A DNA stretch of 64,000 nucleotides, taken from positions 7,687,001 through 7,751,000 of the forward strand of contig CM020507.1 in the NCBI GenBank assembly GCA_009823395.1, read 5' to 3'. The DNA is from Thamnaconus septentrionalis. Lineage: Eukaryota > Chordata > Actinopteri > Tetraodontiformes > Monacanthidae. A program made the position numbers and the translations under genes. The notes under the pieces were generated by a model. That model did no database searches and had not been told where the DNA came from. It saw only the letters and a list, made by a program, of their open reading frames with translations. Of the stretch, positions 39,518 through 52,755 are shown in pieces; position 1 is the first letter of the stretch; each line of letters starts with the position of its first letter.

Positions 39518-42500
39518 CAGATCCATTTGTTAGAGTAATTACAGCAGACTGTGGCCAAATACTGTAATGTTTCTTGTTATCTAAACAAGTTTTGACTAAT
39601 GATAACAAACTGAACACCGGCTGACTTTCACTCCTTTGAAAAAGACCCCCCTCCCACACACACACACACACACATTGACAAACACTTTTAAGCAATTATC
39701 AGGGTAATTGCCAGTTTCTGTCCATTTTTATCAACTTAACCCTAATTTCTTCCCCAGTGTGAATTGTGTGTATGCTCTACTATTTTCCCTTCCAAAAGAT
39801 ATGACAAAATGACAATAGTGTAATTTGCATCTAAGTGAGACAAATATAATGTTTTCAGCCACAAAGTTTAAAATATGGCCTTGTTTGATCAATAGAAGCA
39901 TGCCTATAATGTGGCTGCAAAGGGACCCAAGTAAATCTGGCTGTGGGTTGAAATTTTAGAATGCAACTGAACTGGAGGACGACCTTGTCTTTCTGTAAAC
40001 TCTTCAACCCACGTGTCCAACTGTTTAATGTTTTCATACTTATTGAATAACGCGCTGGCTCTCTGACAAGGTGAATCAACCACTAAATGTTCTGGTTCAG
40101 TGACTGTTTGTGTTTGAACCGTCCTCCTCGTCACGCCGTTCAAATTCTGACACCATGAAACCAAGGTGACGGCCAAATAAATTAATCTCAAGCAAAAGTC
40201 AATCACCCTTAACTATTTGTGAGCAGCTAGAAATGTTGTTTCGTGTTAGAAATGTTCACTCGATCAATCACTGATCCTTTAAATCCTTGAAGCCTCCCAC
40301 CACAACTTGCCTCATCATAATTCTTACCATCAGTGTTTTTAAAATATGCCAGCAGTGTTGACAATGATCAATAATGGACCAGCTGTCAGAGTAAAGATGG
40401 AATAATTATCCTTTTTATTTATTTATTTATTTATTTTATTGGGAACACATACATAGTAGCCGAGAAGAGAATCAATTCAGCTCATGCATTTGTCATTTAT
40501 CAGGCGGCCTGAGTGGAAAGCAGATTAGCTTTGTCTCCCTGGAATAAAAAGACAAAGTCAGGCAACCCAGAGCTTTAACAAAAGGTTTGGAAACAGCTGC
40601 CAACACAGCGAAAACTCGCCAGCTAACTAAATGTTAAATTGGCTTGTTTGATCGTTTTTAAAAAGCAGGGATGCTTCAAAAAGAGTTACCTGTCGTACCT
40701 GTTAATTGGCCGCTAAGACAAACAAGCTGCAAGTTGAGACGTCGGAGGCATTGTTATGACCAGAAACTAAGCCTTGAAAAGTGCGAGAGCTGCTAAAATT
40801 AAAGGCCCAGCATGCAAGGCTTAGACGCGTTGAATAATGATGGAGCATGTTGGAAAACAAAAACCCAAAAATGTTTATGTTCTTAAAAATGAAAATGGAA
40901 CACCTTTAAAATGTACATCTATCTCATCAACAGTGTTTAAGTGGCAATTGTAGTTGTAGTTGAGATTTGTATGAAATGAGCACTGTCTGTATTGAGAGAA
41001 CGCATACACTATGTACTAAATAACTTATATGACAGTTAAAGTGTGTTCAAATGTTTGTATCACATTTGATGCTGCAGGTGAGCGAGACACTTTTCTACTC
41101 AACGGTCATGTCACATTTTGCAATGTAATCTACAATAAGCCTTCTACAATACAAACACACAATTTCTATGATGTTATTTATTTGATTATTAATTAAAATG
41201 TAATTAATCAGATGTTACAGACATGGCTGCTTTTGTGTCTAAAATTGAAATTGCTGAGAGTAAAAACTTGTGTAATGTAATGGATTAAGTGTTGATTGGT
41301 TGCATTTTCTGCCTATTTGTGATGGCTCCACAGGGTTAATCATAATAAACCCAGACAAGATTTGGATTCATCTGTCAGTGTATAATCAAACAGTTGCTTG
41401 TACAAAATACCGTTCTTGAATCTTTGCAATTTAATTGATTGTGTTGATTGAATGCTAAAAAAAAAAAAAAAAAGGATCCAACTTTTAATTGTTTCTAGTT
41501 TGTTTTTTGTTTTTTTTTCAAAAATTGACCTTTCTTGTATCTGTAAATCATTTTTCACATAATTACTGTCATTCCGTCATCTTGTCGACACCTATTTTTT
41601 TCCTCCCACAGTTGCGGTTCTCTGCAGCCTCCAACACTGAAACTTTCCTCTATAAGGTAGTGTTTATCGGCCGTAATTGCAGGAGCCAGGCGCAGTATAA
41701 CACGAGTAGGAGTGGAGGCCTGATGAAAGCTGAGAGCAGCAGCAGAGAGTGCAGGGTTTTGGTTGGGGTTTTTTTTTTTTAAAGGTACTTTTGATCCTTG
41801 TGTGACTAATTCAACCACACACTGTGTGATGAAACATGTCCAATTGATAACTCCAAGGTAATAAACACCCAGCTGGTGGGTGGACAACATGAGAGGCTCT
41901 GATTGTATCAGGTGTGTTCAGAGTGCTGGAAAAACTCTCCTGAAAGCACGAGCATTTGTTTGCATGCAACCTCTCTCACAGGTACGGCTCCACTGGCGAC
42001 ACAAACACCACTCCAGTTCAAAAGAATAAAGTAAAAAGTTAACTGCTGGACAAGGTGTGTGTCACATGATCAAAGTCAAATAACTCAGATTTCTGTTATG
42101 TCCGTATTGCTGGGGAAGCTAGCCTAGCTAGCATCATTTGTGATGACGCCTTCGCTTTGAAAATGTGCCTCTCGATACTCTGAGCGCTCATCACATCGGA
42201 ATGATGATTTTCAACTTCCAACCCCCATCATTTTATGAAATCCACAGGAATGTTTTAATTAATAGTGTCGCTTCCTCTAGAAGCAGTGTCTGAGTAGAAA
42301 ACCTTGAGCAGTCCAGACAAACAGTGGCAGATTAAAATTATTTACCGTTTTCCACGTCCTTTCACTGCAAATTGCGTGGCCTTTTTTCTCGTAAACGTTT
42401 CAAATGGAGTTGACATTTTGAAAAAAGAAAAAAAAAAACGTTCTCCGTCTCTCTGTTTGCTTGCCTCTCTGTCGCCTCTCTCTTGCATTTCTCCTGCTCG

Positions 42501-43690
42501 CCCGCGCCAAACCTCGTTGCCTCTCAAGCTAATGTCTCGCTGTCCCTTCCTGTCCCACTCGCCTGTCTGTCAAGACGCTAATTGCAGCTGCTAACGAGAT
42601 GCTAATGAGCCCGTTTGGGGTAGCTCATAGTCAATCACCCCGTTGCCAGGACAACTAATGCGAGCCGTTCTCACTTCCTTCCTGCCCCGCTGCCAGAATG
42701 GACGCCGGCAATGGAGTTAGCGGGAGAAATATCCCTTCATTGGGCGCATCGCTAAGGATAAGTCTGTTTAACACTTGGCACGGTGGATGCACAGTCTAAT
42801 CCAGTAGGTGGTGATATGCGACAAGTTGGTTCCCAAGGAGAAGAAGAAGAAGACAGTAAACCCTGTGCTGGCACAGAAGGTATCTTCACTGTGTCCAAGA
42901 AGATGTTTAGGACTTGGAGCTCGCGGGGATGCGGAAGCACGGCTTAACGTGGCACACTTGTGTTTACACACATCAGGTGACCTGGAAATCGGGGTCGACC
43001 GTGCCTGAATCAGGGTACTGGGCCCCCGCTGTGAAAACAGCTTCACTCTTCCCAGGGTGCATTTCAAAGACAGAGACTCGTGTTGTTTCAAGAGGAACTC
43101 GTGATCACTGAGTCACGGTGCTGCAAAATTACAACCGTTTTTATATCCGTGTCTTACTGTTAGTGTCGTAAGAGTTATGCGCCACCCCCCATCCCCACCC
43201 TCCCTTTTTTTTTTTAACTAGGATGAAAAATATTCAACACCACGCACACACATCAACACGTGATTATGAAACACTGAGGATTGACGTCAGGTGGGAAAAA
43301 CGAGGGAGAGGAATAATAGGATCTTTAAAATGAACATGGCATTAAAAATGTACGGTTAAAAATGTAAAAATGCGCTACTATGGCCACACCACCACCAACA
43401 GCAAGAATTATTTGAACGCAATCAATCAAAATCATCAATGAAAATTTCAAATCGGCCCCATTAAATTTCCTTGATGGAAAAAAAAGCAGTGAACAATAAC
43501 ACAAAACCTGAAACCAACCAATAAAATCACATCAATGACCCACAGGTGCAGGGTTAACGAACACGGGAAAGTAACAGAGAAAAAACAGAAAGTCCTAAAC
43601 GAGTGACAACTGAGTCAAATTGAGAGACGGAGAGATGGAAGGAGGAGGGATGAAAACGCTTGGTAGATATGAAAGCTAACAGCTAACAGT

Positions 43691-43691
<1 letters not shown>

Positions 43692-43757
<66 letters not shown>
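43692..43757. repeat. (CA)33 microsatellite
   Basis: This is an uninterrupted CA repeat. Confidence 0.98.
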
Positions 43758-43761
<4 letters not shown>

Positions 43762-45338
43762 TGCGAAGATACCAGGGAGAATTGTACTTTCAATTTCCAG
43801 AGCCCTAATTGCATTAGTCCTGGCCTACCCCCGTCTCCTCTCTCCCTCCATTTCCTCTGTGCTGCCCCAGAACTTCCCAGGGACTATTACATGGAGCTCT
43901 GCACCTCCGCTGGGCCCCGCCTCCTTCCCGCCACTCACACTCCTCATTTCCCTCTGCGCGCACTCTCCCACTCGGCACGCCGTCACTGAGAGACTCCGTC
44001 CTTCCCTTTATTTTCTACATTTCATCAATTAGTCAGGGCCCTCCCTCATCGTTCCCCTTCCTTCGCCTCCTCCGTCTTGCCCAGCAATTCATCAGGGTTT
44101 TTTTTTTTGGCATCTCTTTCTCCCTCCCGTCCCCTCGCCTACCATCTTTTTTGAATCGGTCCGTTTTTCCTTTCCTCCCCTCGTTTTTTGCGTCGTCGTC
44201 CGCGTTTCCACGACATCTAACCTGCCGTTTGTCGTTGTTACCGAGATTCATTTCATTGTCCATCCGGCTAAACGCATCAAATAATCAGCTCCTTCTTGGG
44301 TTCTGCTGCGCTGCGCTGTGCCTCAGGCAGCCAGACGACCCTTCAAATTGCTGCGGCGCTCCTCTCAGACCAGTCGCCCTGGAACACCTGCTCTTTTGGC
44401 CCACGGGGGCACTGCGGTTAACAATTTCCAGAGGGGGGGTTAAATGTGGCTGAGCATGAAGGAGGCTGATCTCAGTTTCAGTTTTTCATCAGGTAAAGTC
44501 AACTGGGTGAGATGGACGAGAGAGGTGTTTTTTTTCCACTTACTCCCCACCCCAAATCCATTTCTGTTTTGTCGGGATGAAAAAGTGAACTTGCCTTGCT
44601 TGCTTCGGGTTTCTCTGGCCGTTTCTGGCCATTGGCCCTTTGTGATGTCACAGAGGGCATCTATACCGCTTTCCAAGTGAGTGACAATGCCAACGTTGGA
44701 ACTTTCCGAGGTCATTTTGCAGTCGCCTTGTTTTTGAACTTCGAAATGCTGCAGATTTTTTCAAAAAAAAATTAATAAATAGATACATATGTAATAATAT
44801 TAATCATCATCATCATCTTGTGAGGTTGATACACTGTTTTGGAATGAAAGAAAAAAAAAGGGAAAATTTGACTCATAAACACAATTGTAAATTGACAGTA
44901 AGTGACAGCGGTTTGCTTGAAGCTGACTTTGAAGCTGCATTTACATTCACCGCGCCAAAATGTTTTGAACATGAAGATTATTTTCATTAAATTTTAAATA
45001 GGAGCTAATGTGTCTGTTTTTGAAAATAAAATGAAATAAAATAAAAAACCCTGAAGCAAACGTGCCACATTGACTCTTCATGCATCCAACACCTTCTTCT
45101 CTGCATTTAGTTTGAAGGGAGGGAGAGAGGCGGCGCTGACCTCCCGTCACCTCGCAGGCGTTTGTCACTTTCTACTGACTGAGTTCCAAACTTGTTTTCT
45201 GGCTTCAAACGCGCCACCGTCTCACTTCCCATCTCTCTTCCCCTTCTGCTTATTTCGACTGATTGGAGCGAGCTGCGAGCCGCTCGCTATGGAAATGAAC
45301 CTGCAGCCAAGGACAGGCAAGTTCTGACTGACCCAAAT

Positions 45339-45342
<4 letters not shown>

Positions 45343-45393
<51 letters not shown>
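45343..45393. repeat. (CA)25 microsatellite
   Basis: This is an uninterrupted CA repeat. Confidence 0.98.
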
Positions 45394-45396
<3 letters not shown>

Positions 45397-48300
45397 ACCC
45401 TGTATATTTAGACTAGAACTATCAGTTGATTGTGTGTGTATGTGTCTGTGGTTGTGCGTGCTCGTGTGCGTGTGTGTGTGTAAATAGTAAAAAGTAAAAG
45501 CTTGTGAGCTATGTGTGATAATTGTTTTGCACCCTCGTGCTTCATGTCAGTTGAAATGAAACTTAATCCATCTGCGTTTTTTTCTGCTTGCTACCTTCTT
45601 CTCAACATGGACCAGGAAGTCGGAGGAGACTTCCTCTCTTCCTAAACCTGAATGGCACCTCGTGGGCAGCCACTTTGCGAAATCACACACACAAATAAAA
45701 CTGTGAACAAAGAGTTCAAAGGTCCCATTTTACTCAATTTTTCAGATTCTTTTTCTTCTTCAGTGTCTCTGGTGGTGCAGCCTCCCCACTGATTATCCAC
45801 AAATAACAAAACATCACATCTGGCCCTGCATTCACAACCTCCTGGGGAAAAAGAACAAACAAGCCAAAAATAAAAAAAATTGTTTGACAAGATGGATTTA
45901 AGGCCAATAAACACAAGGCTGGGTTTTCTGTTAAAAGGGTGAATGCAGAATCAGAAGAAAAAAAAAATTGCTCAAGCTAACTTTTTTCAGATAGGTAAAT
46001 TGAAAATTTGCATCACATGGGGAAAATAATTGATTAGAGGAGAAGGCAACAGGGAGCAAGAGAAACGGAAACAATTGCCTTTACCTTCGTCGTTTGTCCT
46101 TTGCTAATCAAAACTGAGCGAAGGGCGGGCCAATTAAACCAACAACCAATTGGGAAGCCCCAATGGTGCGTACAGTGTAAAACAACACATTTACAGCTGC
46201 TGAAACACCCTAACACAACAATTCTGACCTCTTTGTTTTGGTTCAAATAACGGTTTGTTTTCTCCGTCCATTAGCGGGCCGTGTTTTACCTCATATTGTC
46301 TCCCTCTCCAGTTGCACAACAAGTGGCCTCATGTGAACCGGGGGGGAGATTTCTAACTGCTCTGTTCTGCTGCTGAAAACTGAAAACCAGTGTTTAGTCT
46401 GGTAGCCTATGTATTTTTAGATCTTTACTTGGATTTAAACATGCCACGAACGCCCATAACTGAACAGTCAATCAATTGTAAATAGTTGGTTCTCATCTTT
46501 TTAAAAGGTTAAGTGTGTAATATTTGGAGATTTTGAGAAGAAGCAGCGACATCAAGGGGTTAAGTTTTAGATTGCAGCGCTCTTTCACTCACCCTCCCTC
46601 TCCTGAGCATGCCAGAGAACTACATTTCCCTGTGTACACAAACCTGGATACCTCGTCCATCTTTTTCTTTGTTGGTTGAGGATGCGAGCGTTCACCCTAA
46701 ATACAAAACAAGCTGTCATGCAGGGTGGATTGTCCACACCAGGCTTCCTTAGAAATGCAAAATGGCAGCTAACCGGGAGCAAGACCCTTCCTCTATGTAT
46801 ATTCCTAAATGAGAACTACCATTCTTTGGGTAGGAAAACCAAATGACTTTTATTGTACTGCGATTATACACTTTCATTTATGTGTTTATGGGCAGGATAT
46901 TAAGCTTTTACCACCATAGAAATCGTGAATCAGGCCAAATTTTAACCCCTGGACCTTTAAGCTGTTGTGACAGAGGTGAGGAGAAGAATCAGGCGATAAC
47001 CGATGTCCATCGCTCGCCTCTGCATCAATCCGGCCCCGCCTTCCTGACTCCTCCCCCCTTCCTCATCGCGCTCTTGCCTTGCGCTCTAAAAGATGGAGGC
47101 AATTTTTCAGCCTCCGCCAGAGACAAATTACTCCTAATAATCCCTCGCTTCCTGAAGAGGGGCCTCTATCTTTGCTCGGCTCGGCTCAGAGAGACCAGAG
47201 CCTTAATGGATATGCGGAATTAAGGAGGAAGTGCGTTAGGGAGGCTTCGGCAAATGACGGGCAGTGTTGTGGATTTTATTTTTTATTATTTTTTTTTTTT
47301 GGGCTGCTGAACGGCGGAGACGCTCCCAGACCAAAGGCCCCAGCAGATCCGTAGCAAGGTTTCAGTTTTACACGTTTTCTGATGGTGTCGCCAGACGCTT
47401 GAGCACACAACCGAATGCCTGCGCTCCGAGATGACATGCCGTGACCTCCGAGTGCAGGATGGATGTAAGAGCCGTTAATAAGTCACATGCTCCTAAGTGG
47501 TTGGAAGGGCTAGATGCTGTGAAAGCACCAGCCAACCGGCTTCCCTTTGAAAATCCAAGGCCTGTGATTCTCTCCTGTGCTCCTTCCTCCCGGCCGAGCG
47601 AAACACAGCCGAGCTTTCATCTCCGTCAATCACAGAGGCCGCTCTCAGTGACACACGCCATCACCCACCCACCCACCCAACCACACAACCAGCCAACAAT
47701 TGGTCAGTGCTGCTAGTAAACAAAGCAGGCGGTCCAGATTGCCTGTAATAGCAGCCATTTTCATGCTTTCAGCCAACAGAGAGCAGCGAGAAAGAAACTT
47801 GGCGGGGGGGCTTGAAAACCTGCGAGGTTTCATGAGGATGTGACTGATGCGTCGTGTGCAGTGAAAAACATTTAGCACAGCTTTGGGTTTTTTGCTCTCT
47901 TTTTTTTCACACTAGGAAACCAATTCAAACACATTCAGCCATCAGTCATCAGGAGAGATTTCTGTGGGGACTAGTAAAGCTGAGCAATTAGGTCAGTATG
48001 GCTGCGGGTCATTATCGCTGGTCAGCATCCACGAATGATTAAATTTACCTTGATAACTTAAAAAATGAGATACATGAATTTAATCTTTTTGAAATTGAAA
48101 TTGAGTTTAAGTGTATTTAAACTACTAAACTTCTATTTTTCTTTGTTTTCAGTGCTGGAAAAAAGAATCAAAGACAAACAATTAATGCAGTAAGAGCTTA
48201 TAATAGATGTTTTTGGATTTGTGTTCACTGGTTCAACAAGGTGTTTTGCTACCAAGCTGACTCCACACCATCTGCGACTGGCTGTTTATAACTATGTGTT

Positions 48301-49946
48301 TGTATTTTTGTGGATCTTTTTGTCATATGAGTGCAGAAAAGGAAGCTAATAGTGTGTGAATGAGGAAACGCTTTGTCTGTGCTGAGGCTCACTGATTCAT
48401 GCTCGTCAGTTAGTGTGTGGGAGTGCGAGCGTTGCGACATACATCTTCAAAAATACTTCAAAAAGCGAGAGAGAAAAACATGATTTAGCATGTCTTATTC
48501 CTCAGCTCTTCTCACACTGACCCCTGACTCGCCTCACGCCTGCAGCTATGCTTTTTAAAAATGATGCTTTTCCATCTTGTCCCCCCCCCCCGTCAAAGTG
48601 TATGAAAGAGAAGGCGTTAGCGAAAGCCCTGAACAAAATTGGGTTTTTTTCACTTGGGCTTTGCTGTTTGAAGGGGGGCTATCAGACCAGATTAGCTTTA
48701 CCTCGGTGGTAATGGAACTGGGAGTGTTTTGAAAGGCGTCCGTCTGCTCACTTTTTAGCCTGAGGCTCTTGGTTGTGCTCGCCAGAACAGCCTTGTCTTC
48801 CCTTTAGATGTGTCTGTTTTGATCTGTGGATCTATGGAGTGACGCTGGTATTTCACATGATTGAAAATGTCACCAGTCTGAGCAGACCTTTTAAGCAATA
48901 TCCTCCATCACCCGGCGCTGAATAGTAAATGTAAGTAAGGACACGAAAGTATAAAAAAATATATATCCCTTAAGTTTCGGGTAGAACAAAAATGTTAATA
49001 TAAAAGGGTCAAAATTCTGCAGGTTACTTTTTAAATCAGGGGAGGTTAATGTAACAGCAGAACTGACCGCAAACATAAAAATCACTTAGTGTTTGCACAT
49101 TTAATTTTTTTTTTTTTTAATTTTGAGTTTATTAGACTTCACAGTTGTTGGGGTTTTTTTTCGCAGTAACTGAGCAGATTTAGCAGGACAAAATGTTTGT
49201 TTTTCCTATTAAGCGGAAACTCAGTAGTGCTAGCAGTGAGCGGCTGGCCAATCACAAGACAGCGGGCCATTCGAGGGCAGAGCGACGGATGGAGCAGGTA
49301 GGGGAAGCGGGGCAGAGAGCCCAAACAGCCTCTGCAGGCTGAGTGAGAGAAACACTTATTTTGTAAAGCCCCGACATCTCAAACTAGGAGTTTGGAGTTT
49401 ATTGTTGGGAGTAGACCGCCAAAATAAACGCATCAAATCTGAAAAAGACCAAAATAGGACCCATTAAAAAAGACAAAACAAAACAAAGGAATGTTCTCTT
49501 CCTCTTCTTGTCACTTCTTGTTATCATGACTGCCATCGTGATTGTTGACTTGATCACCTTTGCCAATTGGCAAATCGTGCACTAGACCAGCACAACAAAG
49601 ATGCAAATTTGTTTGGGTCTCAGCGGGGACGCCGCCTACCGGCAGGACCTTCGGCATGAGAGCACTCGTGTGTGTATGTGTGTGTGTGTGTGTGTGTGGC
49701 ACGTCAAGACCCTCAGTGTAAATTTATCCACAGGCATCGGACCGACCAAACCCTCCTGCCCACCTGCCTGTTTGGAGCCATCCTGGCGGTTGCGTGGTAT
49801 TTTCGAAAAACCCGTGAGACTTCAAAACCTGCTGCACGCGTGTGTGTGTGTGTGTGCGTGCGTGCGTGCATGTGTGTGACCAGGAGGCCTGTCCCCACAG
49901 GAGGGGGTAAAGAAGATGACCTTTAGAGCTTTGATCAGCCCCCAAG

Positions 49947-49948
<2 letters not shown>

Positions 49949-49996
<48 letters not shown>
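49949..49996. repeat. (GT)24 microsatellite near an exon donor
   Basis: It is uninterrupted. It begins about 93 bases past the donor of the exon at 50090-50287 and is transcribed as a CA repeat in the pre-mRNA. Shorter GT runs follow at about 49676-49698 and 49841-49856. Confidence 0.97.
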
Positions 49997-49997
<1 letters not shown>

Positions 49998-50089
49998 AGC
50001 TGCAGCTGAGGATGTGAGTCCCACAGTCAGGCGCGCCAACACGCTTCCCTCCCAGATACCAATAATATCCTCACTTATCTGTGTGTTAC

Positions 50090-50287
50090 CTCAGCCAGTG
50101 GGACGATTCCCTGCACGTCGGCGTTGCTGATGTAGAGGTGCGACACTTTCTCCGCCTGCCTGGGGGGGGCCTGCAGGCCCGCCGGGTACTCCACCGTCCA
50201 GTGCAGCGTGTCTGCGTGGGCACCAGGTTGATCACGTTGTCCACCTCGAACTCCAGCTGCATCACCTCGTAGGACGAGCCGTCCAAT
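50090..50287 (-). CDS. tmem132: TMEM132 family, 5'-most exon in window, with a one-base frame break
   Basis: The acceptor is ttcatttcag (before 50287) and the donor GAG|gtaaca (after 50090). The first base completes a codon from an exon outside the window. The frame from the acceptor gives LDGSSYEVMQLEFEVDN, then LVPTQT. The frame that fits the donor and the next exon gives LHWTVEYPAG, VSHLYISNADVQGIVPLAE. Both halves are good family sequence but lie in different frames: the exon is 198 bases where 199 are needed. The break is at 50207-50208. Read as written, translation leaves the frame and stops at a TGA formed early in the next exon. It may be an assembly error, an allele or a real lesion; the other eleven exons look intact, which favours an error. 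Confidence 0.88.
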
Positions 50288-51435
50288 CTGAAATGAAAAG
50301 CTGCGTTATTGCAGAGGCCGGTCCAGGCTTTCGTCATTTTGGGTGAAAACCCAGAGTTCCAGCGTTTTGGCTGCCTGGAGGAAAATGAATAGAACTGTTT
50401 CCAGTGAAATACAGCGAAACGCTTCCCCTTTCGGGGCCGGGACGCTGTTGAAGTTGTCGTCGTCTGCAGCTTCTTCAAAATGTGTTTACAGGACGCTGAA
50501 CTAGTGTCTTAATGTCTCGGAGTATTTCTGGATTTCGCAGCGAGTTGTGAATGTTTTTTTACATTTTTTTTATTTTTTAAAAGATAAAGGCCAGAAACGG
50601 AGCTGCTTAATATTCCGTCTAAAAGCGCGCCACGTCGTAAAAACAATATGAATTTCCAAAATTAGCACCATCAGTCATCATCACAGGGAGAGTTGGAGAG
50701 GAATTTTCCAACGAGCTCCTTGAGATTCTTTTCCTCCCAAAAGTTTCTGCCTGAAAAAGCCGCCGCAACTTTTTTCCAAAAAAAAAAAAAAAAGGCAGCC
50801 ATCTCTCCGCTTTTCGTCACTTGGAGCTCTCTGTTCTGATGCCTGCATGAAGAAATGTGTCTGTCATTTTGACAACTTAGATTTCTGCACATCGTGCCCT
50901 CACAACTGCGGCAGACTGTCGTTACGTGACTCCACCGTCTGCCAGTCAGGCACCGTGGATCCCTGAGTCTGCTTCTCGTATGGAAAACATCCAGCGGGAT
51001 GATTAAAAAACTATTTCTGCCGCCTTTTTCTTGTTTTTTGTTTGTTTTGTTTTTTTTGGTCGCCTGACGCTTCATCGGCCTCCACGTGGTCAGATTTAGA
51101 ACCAGGCGCGTGCAAAGCCAAACGATAAGAGATGGAAGGTGAACATCGCTATTTGTGGTTGGGTACTGAAAAAGAAGCTCTGGCTGACAAAAAAAAAAGT
51201 AAACTGCAGAACAAAAGGCCTCCAGGGGAGCAGTTTAGACACACACGGATCGCAAAAAACACCAGACACAGAGACTGCCAGGAAACAGAAACATTAGACA
51301 GGACTGTGACAAGGGTTACTGTTACACACAATAATGTAATAATAACTAAAAAGCCACAAAGTCACAAAAGTCAAACTGACGGTTGATCTTCCCCAATAAC
51401 AGTCCTGGTCTGGGAATTCACACAACACAACCAGC

Positions 51436-51500
51436 TCATCAGCCAATCACAAGGCAGCAACTCAACTTGTCCGGGCATGTAGACGCAGGGAGGACAACAA
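51436..51500 (+). mobile_element. Tc1-like transposon fragment
   Basis: CATCAGCCAATCACAAGGCA, then GCAACTCAACTTG and GGGCATGTAGAC, match the same non-coding segment of the fish Tc1-like element seen at 33287 and 15654. Only about 65 bases remain. Confidence 0.65.
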
Positions 51501-52061
51501 CACTGCCGCTCACCTAACCGCTAACTTTATCACGTCGCGGAAAAGTCGCCGTTTCAACACGCAATTTGCGGCTTCGTCATTAACTCCAGGATATTGTAAA
51601 TTTGGGAGGAAATTGAAACGACACCGCGGCTCCTCAGTGTTTCAGCGAAGGGTCTTTTGTTCAGAGTTTGGGATCTGATCCACTGCAGGGTACCATGTTT
51701 TATTTCATTTATTCAGACTGTGTCTGTATTGTATTTTAATGTGGTTGCGTGCAAGTTGTCTCGTAATAAACAAGTTTCTTCGAGTTCGCTGTTCTTTGTC
51801 GGGCCAGTTTTACCGCCCGCTGATCAGTCACGTCCGGGAATCAGTGCTGTTTTCCCTTCCGAACACATCTCTTCTGTTTGTCTTGTAGCACCGTCTGAGC
51901 TCACGAGGAGCCTAGGCCTGCGCAGCGACCGTAAAACACAGAGAGAAAAGAAAGAGAAGAAAACTGTCCACATCTGATTCCATTTTTGGATGTTTTTTGT
52001 GAGGCAAGTGTGCCCTGTGTATTTGTATGTGTGTGTGTGTGTGTGTGTGAGAGAGAGCGGA

Positions 52062-52240
<179 letters not shown>

Positions 52241-52699
52241 TATCCATGCCAGCGACTTGTTTAACCTCGGACGACACACTCGCCCCGTTTCAGAAACTTT
52301 CAGGGGAGAGAAAAAAAACTCCCCACTAAACAGCAGCGGTTTGGACGCAAACAGGCGGCGACACGGCGCTCTGTCACTCCCACTCTCTGCTGCTGCCGCT
52401 CACGCACCAACAGACACGTGCGCACGGACACGATGCACAAGAAACACACGGTCGCTCGGCTCCCTCTCCTTCACGCATACACACATGCACAGAGAGAGAG
52501 AGGGAGGGAGGGAGAGAGAGACAGAGAGAGAGAGAAACACTCAGAGAATGTTGCAGAGTGTCTTTGGGTGCAGTGTAACCGCTGGAGCTGAAAAAGCAAT
52601 GTGTCTGCGGTGACAGGTTCATTCAGGTGTTAGCTCCGTCCCGACCACCAGGCTCCAAAACAATATCACAATGTTCTCCAGTGCATAAGCGTACACGCA

Positions 52700-52707
<8 letters not shown>

Positions 52708-52737
<30 letters not shown>

Positions 52738-52755
52738 CACACACACACACACACA
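52708..52755. repeat. Compound (TC)14-(AC)9 repeat
   Basis: A TC repeat is followed at once by an AC repeat. Confidence 0.95.

Noticed and set aside
50671..51075. 134-codon minus-strand frame just upstream of the first visible exon
   Set aside because: It is Lys/Asn/Phe-rich low-complexity sequence with no family match; intronic.
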